A stretch of DNA of 64,000 nucleotides from DASQJL01 sp036380835 (GTDB lineage Bacteria; Eisenbacteria; RBG-16-71-46; SZUA-252): contig DASVDZ010000047.1 in the NCBI GenBank assembly GCA_036380835.1, forward strand, positions 1 to 64,000, written 5' to 3'. The notes beneath the pieces are model-generated. The model was not told where the DNA came from, searched no databases, and saw only the letters and a program-made list of their open reading frames with translations. The position numbers and the translations under genes are program-made. Below are positions 24,668 through 33,548 of this stretch, one piece after another. Numbering within the stretch: position 1 is the first letter of the stretch; every line of letters begins with the position of its first letter.

Positions 24668-25630
24668 CTACTCGAAGATCTGCGGGCTCGCGCCGGGGTC
24701 CGGCGGCTCGGGCGTCGGAGCCGCTCCGACCGCGCCCGGCGGCCCGGGCGCCGGCCCGGGCGTCGAACCGGGCACGAGCGAGCGGTAGAGCGCCATCATC
24801 GCCGAGACGCAGAAAGGGAAGGACGCCGCCGTGACCGCGCTGGTCCAGAGCACGCGCGCGATCTTGAGCGGCGGGGGATCGGCCCCGGCGACCGCGCCGG
24901 CGATGGCCAGGATGATCGTCGGGAACGACATCACGACGATGGCCAGGACGAGGAGGAGGAACCAGACGAGGAAGCGCCCTTGGAGGCCCCAGAAGTTTCT
25001 CCAGACGAGCCGGACGCTCCCCCGCACCGACGCGAGCGGCCCGCGCTCGTCGAGGATCACCGCCGGCGTGGCGAAGACGAGGAACGCGCTGGCGAAGAGG
25101 ATCCAGCAGATCGCCGGCGCCAGCACGACGAGGATGATCGAGAGCGCCACCTCGCGCGGGATCGTGTCCGAGGCGGCGTTCACGCCCTCCCCGATCGCGA
25201 AGGCCGCGGCGAGGAACACGAAGAGCGGCCCGAGCAGGATGACGAGCTGCGTGATCCCCGAGCCGAGAAACGCCGGGAACCTCTCGAGCACGAGGCGCGT
25301 CGACTCGAGGAAGGTCCGCCGCTCGCCGCGGCGGATCGCGTCCTGGAGCGGCAGGAACGGCAGGTAGACGAGCACCAGGAGCGGCAGGTAGGCGCAGAGC
25401 GACATCATGAGATGGACGAGCTGGACGCGCTCGTCGGGATAGCCGAGGGGCGACGTCCCCTGCGCGAATTCGAAGAAGAGCCCCATCCCGAAGCGGTAGA
25501 AGCAGAGGAAGACGAGCGCGGGGAGCGCGGGGCGGATCGACGCCACGCCGAGCGAGAGCATCTCGCGGAGGAACGCGCCGACCGGCGGAAGGGCGGGGCG
25601 CGGCGGCCCCGCGACGGCGTCGGATTCCAT
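24668..25630 (-). CDS. polytopic membrane protein of unknown function
   Basis: 320 residues with five to six membrane helices (ALPALVFLCFYRFGMGLFF, SLCAYLPLLVLVYLPFLP, LVILLGPLFVFLAAAFA, IILVVLAPAICWILFAS, FLVWFLLLVLAIVVMSFP). The C-terminal tail is Pro/Gly-rich. The pattern, including DERGPLASVRGSVRLVWRNF, resembles the glycerophosphoryl-diester/DUF4013-type membrane domains, but I cannot name the family firmly. The ATG at 25630 is chosen; the long open frame upstream of it is the shadow of the helicase gene. It is divergent from the helicase (90 bp) and upstream of the deacetylase. Confidence 0.7.
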   Translation of the reverse strand: MESDAVAGPPRPALPPVGAFLREMLSLGVASIRPALPALVFLCFYRFGMGLFFEFAQGTSPLGYPDERVQLVHLMMSLCAYLPLLVLVYLPFLPLQDAIRRGERRTFLESTRLVLERFPAFLGSGITQLVILLGPLFVFLAAAFAIGEGVNAASDTIPREVALSIILVVLAPAICWILFASAFLVFATPAVILDERGPLASVRGSVRLVWRNFWGLQGRFLVWFLLLVLAIVVMSFPTIILAIAGAVAGADPPPLKIARVLWTSAVTAASFPFCVSAMMALYRSLVPGSTPGPAPGPPGAVGAAPTPEPPDPGASPQIFE

Positions 25631-25720
25631 GGGGGCGGATTCTACCCCTCCCCGCCTCGCGGGCGCATCCCCCATCTGCCGCGGTGGTACTATCAGCGGG
25701 GCGCGCCGCGCCCACCCGCC

Positions 25721-28666
25721 ATGACCCAACACGTCCTGTCCGAGACCCTTCGCGCCGAATCGCCGGCGCTCGACGACGACCAGCGCGCCGCCGTCGAGCA
25801 CGGCGACGGACCGCTCCTGATCGTCGCCGGCGCGGGCACCGGGAAGACCACCGTGATCGCCCGGCGGATCGCGCACCTGATCGCGACCCGGCGCGCGCGC
25901 CCGTCCCAGATCCTCGCGCTCGCGTTCAACGACAAGGCCGCCGCCGAGATGCAGGAGCGGGTCGACCTGCTCGTGCCGTATGGCTACGCCGACGTCTCGA
26001 TCCAGACGTTCCACGCGTTCGGCGAGGACGTGCTGGCGGGCTACGGCCTCGAAGTCGGGATCGCGCCCGGGTTCACCGTGCTCGACGCGACCGCGCAGGC
26101 GCTCTTCATCGCGGAGCGTCTGGAGGCGCTCGGCCTCCGGCTCTACGCGCCGCTCTCGGACCCGACGCGCTACGTCTCGGGGCTGGCCGACTTCTTCAGC
26201 CGCGCGAAGGACGATCCGCAGTGGCCGGACGACATGAGGCGCGCCGGGGCCGGCCTGTCGGAGCAAGCGGCTGCGGCGCGCGCCGCGCGCTCCGGGGACG
26301 AGACGGCGGTCGCGGCCCTCGAGGACCGCGCGGCGCGCCTGGCCGAGCTGGCCGACGCGACCGAGCGCTACAACGCGCTCCTCTGGCGCGCCGGATTCCT
26401 CGACTTCGGGGACCTCCTCGCGCTCACGCTCCGGCTCCTCGAGGAGAGCCCGGCGGTCCTGCTCCGGCTCCAGGAGCGCTACCGCTACGTGCTGGTGGAC
26501 GAGTTCCAGGACACCAATCCAGTCCAGTTCAAGATCGTCCGGCGACTCGTGGAGCGGCACCGGAATCTCGTCGTGGTGGGCGACGACGACCAGAGCATCT
26601 ACCGCTTCCGCGGCGCGCACCTGAAGAACATCCTCGAGTTCCGCGGCCACTACCCCGACGCGAAGGAGATCGTCCTTCGAAGGAACTATCGGAGCACCCG
26701 GCAGATCCTGGGCGTCTCGCGGCGCCTGATCGTCCAGAACCGGGAGCGGCTCGAGGTCCGCTACGGCATCTCGAAGGAGCTGACGACCGACAAGAGCGGC
26801 GTCGAACCGGTCTGGAAGGAGTTCGAGACGGAGGGAGACGAGGCGGCCTGGGTGGCCGACGAGATCGCCGCCGCCGTCCGGGACCGGCGCCGGCGTCCGC
26901 GCGACTTCGCCATCCTGGTGCGGAACAATCGCCACGCGGAGCCCTTCCTCCGCGCGCTCGAGGAGCGCGGGATCGACTACTACTTCTCCGGGAGCCGCGG
27001 CCTCTTCCAGCGCCCCGAGATCAAGGAGCTGGTCTCGCTCCTCCAGTCGCTCTACCAGGACTCGCGCCCCGAATACCTGTATCTCCTCGCGTCGGAGGCG
27101 TACGGCGTGCCGGAGGACGACCTCGCGCGGCTGATGCACGCGCTGGCCCGCGATCCCGCGCCCCTTCGCGCGCTCTTCCGCCGCGCGGCCGAGGAGCGGG
27201 GAGGCGTCGAGGTCTCGGCCGACGGCCGGGAACGGCTCCGCCGGCTCCTGGAGGACGTCGACGCGCTGCAGGAGTTCGCGCGCGGGCGGCGCACGGGGGA
27301 GGTCCTCTATCACTACCTCGAGCGGCGCGGGATCCTTCGGGACCTGATGGCGGCGCGCACGTTCGTCGACGAGGCGCGCGCGCGGAACATCGTGAAGTTC
27401 TTCGCGCTGATCCGGTCGTTCGAGAAGGTCGCGCTGGCGGATCGCGTCGCGCTCTTCCTCCGCCATCTCGAGGCGATCCGGGAGTTCGGCGAGGACCCGT
27501 CGGTGGCGGACCTGGACGAGGCCTCGGACGTCGTCCAGGTGCTCACGATCCACCGCGCGAAGGGGCTCGAGTTCCCGGTGGTCTTCCTGGTCCAGATGGC
27601 GACGCGGCGCTTCCCGACCGCGAGCCGGGCCCAGGGAATCGAGCTGCCTCGGGAGGAGGAGGAGCAGGATCCCTCGCGGGCGCACCAGGAGGAGGAGCGG
27701 CGGCTCTGCTACGTCGCCTTCACCCGGGCGAAGGAGGAGCTGATCACGACGTACGCGCTGGACTACGGCGGAAGACAGAAGCGCCACGCGAGCCAGTTCC
27801 TGGCGGAGGCGTTCGACCTGGGGAAGACACCGCCCGCGCGGCGGCGGCGGCGCGTCCTGGACGAGATCGCCGATTCCAAGGCCGTGACCCGGGAGACCGT
27901 GCCGCGGGAACGGCCGCTTGCCCGGGAGCCGCTTCCGCTCTCGTATCAGCGGCTCGAGGACTACGAGACGTGCCCGCTCAAGTACCGGCTCCTCCACGCG
28001 CTCGCCGTCGACCCGATCCTGACCGTGGACCATCGCGTGAACTTCGGAAACGCGGTCCACCAGGCCGTCGCCGCCGCGCACCGCCGCCGGCTCCAGGGCG
28101 CGACGCCCAGCGTGGAGGAGCTGATCGACGTCTTCCGCTCGACCTGGAGGAGCGAGGGATACCGGAACGAGGAGCACGAGCGCCAGCGCTTCGCGCAGGG
28201 AGTCGAGGCGCTCCGTGAGTTCCACGCGCGCGAGATCGCCTCGGGCCCGCCCGCGAGCGCGGTGGAACGCCACTTCCGGGTCAAACTGGAGGACGTCGTC
28301 ATCACGGGGAGCATGGATCGCGTGGACGAGGGCGCCGACGGCGTCACCCTCGTGGACTACAAGACGTCGGAGTCGGACGGCGAGGAGAAGGCCGACGAGG
28401 CCTCGCGGAAGAGCCTCCAGCTCTCGGTCTACGCGCTCGCGTATCGCGAGCTGACCGGCCGCCTTCCGGACCGGCTCGAGCTTCGCTACGTGTTGACGGG
28501 GGTGGCCGGGGTCTCCGGATGCGACGAGGATCGCGTGGCCAGAGCGAGGGCGAAGATCGAGGAAGTCGCGGCCTCGATCCGCGCGGGCGCGTTCGAGGCG
28601 CGGCCGGACGAACGCCGTTGCTCGATCTGCGCGTGCCGGCCGGTCTGCCGCGAGTCCGCGGTCTAG
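25721..28666 (+). CDS. UvrD-like helicase fused to a PD-(D/E)XK nuclease
   Basis: 981 residues. Helicase motifs: Q-motif region LDDDQRAAVEHGDGP, Walker A GAGTGKTT at 37-44, IQTFHAFG, LVDEFQDTNP near 258, GDDDQSIYRFRGA, LRRNYRST, and VLTIHRAKGLEFPVVF. From about 735 a nuclease domain follows: LSYQRLEDYETCPLKYR, FGNAVHQAVAAAH, GSMDRVDEGADGV, VDYKTSE (catalytic Asp and Lys). A C-terminal cluster RRCSICACRPVC, with the earlier Cys of ETCPLKY, fits a 4Fe-4S site as in AddB/AdnB/Cas4. A single-chain recombination or repair helicase-nuclease. Its stop overlaps that of convergent thioredoxin. Confidence 0.88.
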   Translation: MTQHVLSETLRAESPALDDDQRAAVEHGDGPLLIVAGAGTGKTTVIARRIAHLIATRRARPSQILALAFNDKAAAEMQERVDLLVPYGYADVSIQTFHAFGEDVLAGYGLEVGIAPGFTVLDATAQALFIAERLEALGLRLYAPLSDPTRYVSGLADFFSRAKDDPQWPDDMRRAGAGLSEQAAAARAARSGDETAVAALEDRAARLAELADATERYNALLWRAGFLDFGDLLALTLRLLEESPAVLLRLQERYRYVLVDEFQDTNPVQFKIVRRLVERHRNLVVVGDDDQSIYRFRGAHLKNILEFRGHYPDAKEIVLRRNYRSTRQILGVSRRLIVQNRERLEVRYGISKELTTDKSGVEPVWKEFETEGDEAAWVADEIAAAVRDRRRRPRDFAILVRNNRHAEPFLRALEERGIDYYFSGSRGLFQRPEIKELVSLLQSLYQDSRPEYLYLLASEAYGVPEDDLARLMHALARDPAPLRALFRRAAEERGGVEVSADGRERLRRLLEDVDALQEFARGRRTGEVLYHYLERRGILRDLMAARTFVDEARARNIVKFFALIRSFEKVALADRVALFLRHLEAIREFGEDPSVADLDEASDVVQVLTIHRAKGLEFPVVFLVQMATRRFPTASRAQGIELPREEEEQDPSRAHQEEERRLCYVAFTRAKEELITTYALDYGGRQKRHASQFLAEAFDLGKTPPARRRRRVLDEIADSKAVTRETVPRERPLAREPLPLSYQRLEDYETCPLKYRLLHALAVDPILTVDHRVNFGNAVHQAVAAAHRRRLQGATPSVEELIDVFRSTWRSEGYRNEEHERQRFAQGVEALREFHAREIASGPPASAVERHFRVKLEDVVITGSMDRVDEGADGVTLVDYKTSESDGEEKADEASRKSLQLSVYALAYRELTGRLPDRLELRYVLTGVAGVSGCDEDRVARARAKIEEVAASIRAGAFEARPDERRCSICACRPVCRESAV

Positions 28667-28992
28667 ACCAGCACCTTCTCCAGCTCCCTCGTGATCTGCT
28701 GCTTCGGAACCGCGCCGACGATCTGCCCGGCGATCTTGCCGTCCTTGAAGATGTAGAGGCTCGGAATGCTCCGGATCTGGAGCTGGGTGGCGATGCGCTG
28801 GTTCACGTCCACGTCCACCTTGGCGAACTTGACGCGGCCTTCATATTGCTTCGCGACTTCCTCCACGACCGGGGCCACCATGCGACAGGGCCCGCACCAC
28901 TCGGCCCAGAAGTCCACGAGCACCGGTATGTTCGACTTCAGCACCTCGTTCTCGAACGTGCTGTCGGTGACCTGCTTCACGGATTCGGACAT
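28663..28992 (-). CDS. trxA: thioredoxin
   Basis: The 109-residue thioredoxin has the WCGPC active site at 32-36, FWAEWCGPCRMVAPV around it, KVDVDVNQ, the cis-Pro segment IRSIPSLYIFKDG and the terminal helix. It is a general cytoplasmic disulfide reductant. AAGGAG upstream fixes the ATG at 28992; the frame is open 11 codons further but those are not thioredoxin-like. The TAG stops of this gene and the helicase interlock in one CTAG palindrome. Confidence 0.95.
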   Translation of the reverse strand: MSESVKQVTDSTFENEVLKSNIPVLVDFWAEWCGPCRMVAPVVEEVAKQYEGRVKFAKVDVDVNQRIATQLQIRSIPSLYIFKDGKIAGQIVGAVPKQQITRELEKVLV

Positions 28993-29108
28993 GGAACGCG
29001 AACTCCTTCGAAGTTGAACCGCCAATTGTGGTTACGCCGCTCGGGTCGATCGCCCTACGACGCTAACCCTTTAGACGCCCGCGATCAAGCCGAGATTCGC
29101 GCCCGCGT

Positions 29109-29138
29109 TTGACACTTCTTCCGCGGCTCGCATAGACT
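29109..29138 (+). promoter_or_regulatory. promoter of the ABC exporter operon
   Basis: A perfect TTGACA at 29109-29114 is followed 18 bp later by TAGACT (29133-29138), four of six matches to TATAAT. Transcription would start near 29146, upstream of both candidate starts of the ATPase gene. The position, right before a two-gene operon and after the divergent thioredoxin gene, supports it. Confidence 0.55.
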
Positions 29139-29189
29139 GAGGCGCTCGAGCCGCGAATGCCGCATCGCCCGGTCCACCCAGGAGCCTCG

Positions 29190-29936
29190 TTGATCCAGGT
29201 CACCGATCTGAAGAAGACGTTCCACGACCGGAAGAAGGGCGAGATCCCCGCCGTTCGCGGCATTTCCTTCGTCTGCTCCCCGGGCAAGGTCTTCGGCCTC
29301 CTCGGCCGGAACGGCGCCGGCAAGACGACGACCCTGCGCATGCTCGCGACGATCCTCGTCCCGACCAGCGGCACCGCGACGGTGGCCGGGTTCGACATCG
29401 TGGAGAAGCCGGCCGAGGTGCGCCGCCGGATCGGATATCTCTCCGGCGACACGAAGCTCTACGACCGGCTGACCGGCCGCGAGCTCCTCTCCTACTTCGG
29501 GTCGCTCGCGGGCATGGCGCCGCCCGCGATCGCCGGACGCATCGAGGCCTTGACCCAGCCCTTCGGCCTGGCCGAGCTGCTCGACCGGCGGGTCGGGAAG
29601 ATGTCGACCGGCATGAAGCAGCGCCTCTCGATCTCGCGCGTCGTCTTCCACGAGCCCGAGGTCCTGATCTTCGACGAGCCGACCTCGGGCCTCGACGTGA
29701 TCGGCGCCCACGCGGTGCTCGGCCTGATCCAGGAGCTGAAGGGCAAGGGACGGACGGTGATCTTCTCCACGCACATCATGACCGAGGCGGAGCGGATCTG
29801 CGACGAGATCGCGATCATCGAGGAAGGGGAGATCCTGGCGCGCGGCGATACCGAGTCGATCCGCGCGCGCGCGCCCAGCCGTTCGCTCGAGGACGTCTTC
29901 GTCTCGATCGTGGGGGAGAAGATCCGTGACCGGTAG
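29190..29936 (+). CDS. ABC transporter ATP-binding protein (NatA-like)
   Basis: About 248 residues. Walker A GRNGAGKTT near 39-47, Q-loop region before LYDRLTGRE, signature KMSTGMKQRLSIS (a MSTGM variant of LSGGQ typical of NatA-type exporters), Walker B VLIFDEPTSGLD and switch His in FSTHIM. It energises the permease that overlaps it downstream. I prefer the TTG at 29190, which has AGGAG five bases upstream; an ATG at 29157 would add 11 residues but lacks a ribosome-binding site. Related systems export sodium, drugs or lipids. Confidence 0.9.
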   Translation: MIQVTDLKKTFHDRKKGEIPAVRGISFVCSPGKVFGLLGRNGAGKTTTLRMLATILVPTSGTATVAGFDIVEKPAEVRRRIGYLSGDTKLYDRLTGRELLSYFGSLAGMAPPAIAGRIEALTQPFGLAELLDRRVGKMSTGMKQRLSISRVVFHEPEVLIFDEPTSGLDVIGAHAVLGLIQELKGKGRTVIFSTHIMTEAERICDEIAIIEEGEILARGDTESIRARAPSRSLEDVFVSIVGEKIRDR

Positions 29937-31116
29937 GACGCTCGCCGTCTATCGCAAGGAGATCCTCGACACGCTGCGCGACGGGCGCTCGATTTTCGCG
30001 ATCTTCGTCTTCCCGTTCATCCTCTATCCCGCGATGCTCGGGTTCATGTCGTGGATCCAGAGCAGGAACAACCAGGAGGAGCAGTCGATCTCGGTGCGCG
30101 TCGGGATCGTGGGCGCGGCGCAGCTTCCCGGCGTCCGCGAGGCGCTGGCGGCCGCTCCCGGCGTGACCGCGGTCCCGCTTCAGGCGCCGCCCCCGACGCT
30201 CGAGGGCGCCGGCGTCGACGCGGCGCTCGTGATCCCGAGCGGGATCCGCGACGCGATCGCCCGCGGGGACAGCGCGAAGGTGGAGCTTCTCTACAAGGAG
30301 GCGGACCACACGTCGAGCGCGGCGGCCGAGCGCGTCGATCCGGTCCTCGACGACGTCCGGCGCACGCTCACCGTGTCGTGGGCGAACTCCCTCGGCGCGA
30401 ACGCCCGATCCGCGCCGACCTTCACCGTCGAACGGAAGGACATCTCCTCCAAGAACGAGATGGGGCGGTTCTTCGCGGCGCTCCTGATCCCGTATTTGCT
30501 CGTCTTCATGATCGCGGCCGGTTCCATGCATACCGCCGTCGACGCCACGACCGGCGAGAAGGAGCGGAGCACGCTCGAGACGATCCTCGCCACGGCGGCC
30601 TCGCGCGGCGACCTGGTGATCGGGAAGACGATGGCGGTGCTCACCGCCTCCCTGACCGGAGCCGTGACGGGCATCACGGGGCTCTGGATCACGTTCAACG
30701 TCGTGACCCGTTTCGTTCCGGGGATGCAGGAGAACGCCATGCAGCTCTCGATCGGGCCGGACAAGGCGCTCCTCCTCTTCCTCACGATCCTGCCGACCGC
30801 GATCTTCTTCAGCGCCACGCTCGTCGCGATCGGATGTTTCGCGCGGAGCATGCGCGAGGGACAGACCTACGCGACGTACGTCTACATGGCGGCGATCTTC
30901 CTGGGACTCGGCAGCTTCGGGCAGCAGACGCCGCCCCTGTCGCGCTTCTTCATCCCGATCCTGAACACGGCGCTCCTGCAGCGGGAGATCCTGACCGACA
31001 GCGTCCAGTCGCTCCACGCGGTGACGGCCCTGGGCACGAGCGGAATCGCGGCGGCCGTGATGCTCGTCATCGCGGTGCGCCTCTTCTCCAACGAGAGCGT
31101 TCTCTTCCGAACCTGA
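29926..31116 (+). CDS. ABC-2 type transporter permease (NatB-like)
   Basis: 396 residues from a GTG overlapping the ATPase gene by 11 bp. One N-terminal helix (IFAIFVFPFILYPAMLGF) is followed by an extracytoplasmic domain of about 150 residues. Then come five helices starting at FFAALLIPYLLVFMIAAGS, with the GEKERSTLETIL motif between them, which marks the NatB/CcmB-like ABC-2 permeases. It pairs with the ATPase as an exporter, substrate unknown (sodium, antibiotic or peptide efflux are the usual options). The next gene, an M24 peptidase, starts 34 bp downstream. Confidence 0.88.
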   Translation: MTGRTLAVYRKEILDTLRDGRSIFAIFVFPFILYPAMLGFMSWIQSRNNQEEQSISVRVGIVGAAQLPGVREALAAAPGVTAVPLQAPPPTLEGAGVDAALVIPSGIRDAIARGDSAKVELLYKEADHTSSAAAERVDPVLDDVRRTLTVSWANSLGANARSAPTFTVERKDISSKNEMGRFFAALLIPYLLVFMIAAGSMHTAVDATTGEKERSTLETILATAASRGDLVIGKTMAVLTASLTGAVTGITGLWITFNVVTRFVPGMQENAMQLSIGPDKALLLFLTILPTAIFFSATLVAIGCFARSMREGQTYATYVYMAAIFLGLGSFGQQTPPLSRFFIPILNTALLQREILTDSVQSLHAVTALGTSGIAAAVMLVIAVRLFSNESVLFRT

Positions 31117-31150
31117 GGCGTGGCGAAGGCGCCCGCCGGCGAGGGACCCC

Positions 31151-32380
31151 ATGATCCGAGACATCGACGCGTTGCTTCGGGACCGCGGCCTCGCCGCGGC
31201 GGTCGTCCTGAAGGGCGAGCTTCCCAATCCCACGTTCCGTTACGTCGTCGGCGAGCCCGGCGCCCACCTGACGACCGGGGTCGTCGTGTGGCGCGCCGGA
31301 CGGACTCCCTTCCTGGTGCACGGCGGCATGGAACGCGACGCCGCGGCCAAGACCGGCTTCGAGCGCGCCGACTACGGCGAGTTCGAGTACCGGAGCATCC
31401 TGGAGCGCGAGGGATCGCCCGACGGCGCGATGGCGCGGCTGCTCGAGCGCGTGCTCGACCGGCTCGACGTGCGCGGGAAGGTCCTCGTGAGCGGCGTGCT
31501 CGACGTGGGGCGCGCGTACCACATGGTGAACCTGCTGCGCGAATACCGCCCCGGCATCGAGATCGCGCGGGACGAGGATCCGGGCCTCTTCCTCCAGGCG
31601 CGGCTCACGAAGGGCGCCGAGGAGATCGCCGCCGTGCGCGCCGTGGGCGACGTCTGCGCCCGCGCCTACGCGCGGATCCGGGAGGTCATCGCGGCCGGGC
31701 GCCTCGAGGGGACGCGACTTCGCGATGCCTCGGGCCCGGTCACGATCGGACGGCTCAGGCGGGAGGTGCGCCGCGTCTTCTTCGAGGCGGGACTCGAGGA
31801 GCCGCACGGCAACATCGTCGCCATGGGGCGCGACGCCGGCGTGCCGCACAACGTCGGGAACGACGACGACGTTCTCGAGGAGGGGATGCCGATCGTGATC
31901 GACCTCTTCCCGGCGCAGGCGGGCGGCGGCTACTACTTCGACGTGACCCGGACGATCTGCGTCGGTCGCGCGCCGGCCGCGCTCCGCGAGCTCCACGGCA
32001 CCGTGCGCGAGGCCGTCGACCGGTCGATCGAGGCGATCCGGCTGGGGGCCTCGGGCCGGACGTACCAGGAGCTGGTCTGCGACTTCTTCGAATCGCGCGG
32101 GCATCGCACCGTCCGCCAGGACGAGCGCCTCGAGGAGGGATACGTGCACGGCCTGGGCCACGGCATCGGGCTCGAAGTGCACGAGCGGCCGAACCTGGGG
32201 GGCTCGGCGACGAACCGGGACCGGATCGAGCCGGGCGCCCTCTTCACGATCGAGCCGGGCCTCTACTACCCCTCCCGTGGCCTCGGCGTCCGGATCGAGG
32301 ACGTCGTCACCGTTCACCCAGACGGCACCGTCGAGAACCTGACCCACGTTCCGTACGAGCTCGAAGTCTCGCCCGCGTAG
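31151..32380 (+). CDS. M24 family peptidase (Xaa-Pro aminopeptidase-like)
   Basis: 409 residues in the creatinase/pita-bread layout: an N-terminal domain to about 175 and the catalytic domain after it. Dimetal ligands are visible in order: IDLFPAQAGGGYYFDVTRT (two Asp), HGLGHGIGLEVHE (His), FTIEPGLY (Glu) and RIEDVV (Glu). It should remove N-terminal residues before proline in peptides. GAGGG precedes the ATG. It follows the exporter genes, which may be fortuitous. A second M24 peptidase lies beyond hflX. Confidence 0.88.
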   Translation: MIRDIDALLRDRGLAAAVVLKGELPNPTFRYVVGEPGAHLTTGVVVWRAGRTPFLVHGGMERDAAAKTGFERADYGEFEYRSILEREGSPDGAMARLLERVLDRLDVRGKVLVSGVLDVGRAYHMVNLLREYRPGIEIARDEDPGLFLQARLTKGAEEIAAVRAVGDVCARAYARIREVIAAGRLEGTRLRDASGPVTIGRLRREVRRVFFEAGLEEPHGNIVAMGRDAGVPHNVGNDDDVLEEGMPIVIDLFPAQAGGGYYFDVTRTICVGRAPAALRELHGTVREAVDRSIEAIRLGASGRTYQELVCDFFESRGHRTVRQDERLEEGYVHGLGHGIGLEVHERPNLGGSATNRDRIEPGALFTIEPGLYYPSRGLGVRIEDVVTVHPDGTVENLTHVPYELEVSPA

Positions 32381-32465
32381 CGCGGGCCCCACGCCGCACG
32401 CCATCCCGACCCGCCTTCCCGAGCGGGCGCGGGACGGACTGCCCCACGCGCGGGGAGAACGAGCG

Positions 32466-33548
32466 GTGCTCGCCTCCCGGCCGCGCCGGGGCGCGCGCCG
32501 CGGCGAGGAGCTGACCGAGCTCCGCCTCCTCGCCGAGACGGCCGGCGCGAGCGTCGTGGGCGAGGTGCTCCAGCGGAGCCCCGTTCGCGCCTCCACCTAC
32601 CTCAGCAAGGGGAAGATGGACGAGACGCGCGAGACGGCGCTCGAGCAGGGGGCCACCCTCCTCCTCGTCGACGAGGACCTGAGCCCCGGGCAGACCCGGA
32701 ACCTCGAGGAGGAGCTCAAGCTCAAGGTCGTGGACCGGAGCGGCCTCATCCTCGACATCTTCGCGCGGCGCGCGCGGACCCGCGAGGCCCGGCTCCAGGT
32801 CGAGCTGGCCCAGCTCGAATACCTGCTGCCGCGCCTCACGCGCATGTGGAGCCACCTCTCGCGCCTGGGCGGTGGGATCGGGACGCGCGGACCGGGCGAG
32901 ACGCAGCTCGAGGTCGACCGGCGCCGCGTCCGCGAACGGATCGCCAAGCTGAAGCGCGAGCTCCAGGGCGTGGTGCGCGAGCGTCGCGTGCAGCGCCAGG
33001 GGCGCCGCGACTGTCACAAGGTCTCGCTGGTCGGCTACACGAACGCGGGGAAATCGACCCTGTTCAACGCGCTGACCCGCGCCTCGGTGTACGTCGAGGA
33101 CCGGCTCTTCGCGACGCTCGATCCGACGACCCGGGTCTTCGCGGCGGAGGGACGGACGCGCGCGCTCGTGACCGACACGGTCGGATTCATCCGAAAGCTC
33201 CCGCCGCACCTCGTCGCTTCGTTCCGCGCCACGCTCGAGGAGGTGGCGGAGGCGGATCTCCTGCTGCACGTGGTGGACGCCACCGAGCCCGATCCCGACG
33301 CGCACATCGGCGCCGTCGAGGCGGTGCTCGAGTCGATCGGGGCCCACGAGCGGCCGCGGCTCCTCGTCTTCAACAAGGTGGACGCCCTGCCGGACGAGGA
33401 GGCGCTCCTCGGGCTGCGCGCGCGCTACCCGGGCGCCGTCTTCGTGTCGGCGGCGAAGCGGGAGGGGATCGGGGGGCTCCGTGAGGAGACCCTGCGGCGT
33501 CTCCGCGCCGGCGGGGGGACCGGCGGCGGCCGGGGCGCCGCGCCGTGA
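32466..33548 (+). CDS. hflX: GTPase HflX
   Basis: The 360-residue ribosome-associated GTPase has an N-terminal nucleotide-binding domain (VGEVLQRSPVRASTYLSKGK; LLLVDEDLSPGQTRNLEEEL) and the HflX hallmark GGGIGTRGPGETQLEVDRRR around 137-156. The G domain shows GYTNAGKST at about 190-198, ATLDPTTR, DTVGFIRKLP and NKVDALP. It splits or rescues stalled 70S ribosomes under stress. The start is a GTG with GGGGAGA upstream. Its stop overlaps the GTG of the next peptidase gene. ArfB nearby makes a small ribosome-rescue grouping. Confidence 0.95.
   Translation: MLASRPRRGARRGEELTELRLLAETAGASVVGEVLQRSPVRASTYLSKGKMDETRETALEQGATLLLVDEDLSPGQTRNLEEELKLKVVDRSGLILDIFARRARTREARLQVELAQLEYLLPRLTRMWSHLSRLGGGIGTRGPGETQLEVDRRRVRERIAKLKRELQGVVRERRVQRQGRRDCHKVSLVGYTNAGKSTLFNALTRASVYVEDRLFATLDPTTRVFAAEGRTRALVTDTVGFIRKLPPHLVASFRATLEEVAEADLLLHVVDATEPDPDAHIGAVEAVLESIGAHERPRLLVFNKVDALPDEEALLGLRARYPGAVFVSAAKREGIGGLREETLRRLRAGGGTGGGRGAAP

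Noticed and set aside
24668..28273. Very long minus-strand open frame across the helicase gene
   Set aside because: Its 5' two thirds mirror the helicase with Arg/Leu/Glu-rich low-complexity translation; only the last 320 residues, from the ATG at 25630, look like a real membrane protein.
25721..28666. Helicase-nuclease as part of a CRISPR or defence island
   Set aside because: No repeat array, cas genes, toxin or other defence genes are near; neighbours are housekeeping. A recombination role is simpler.
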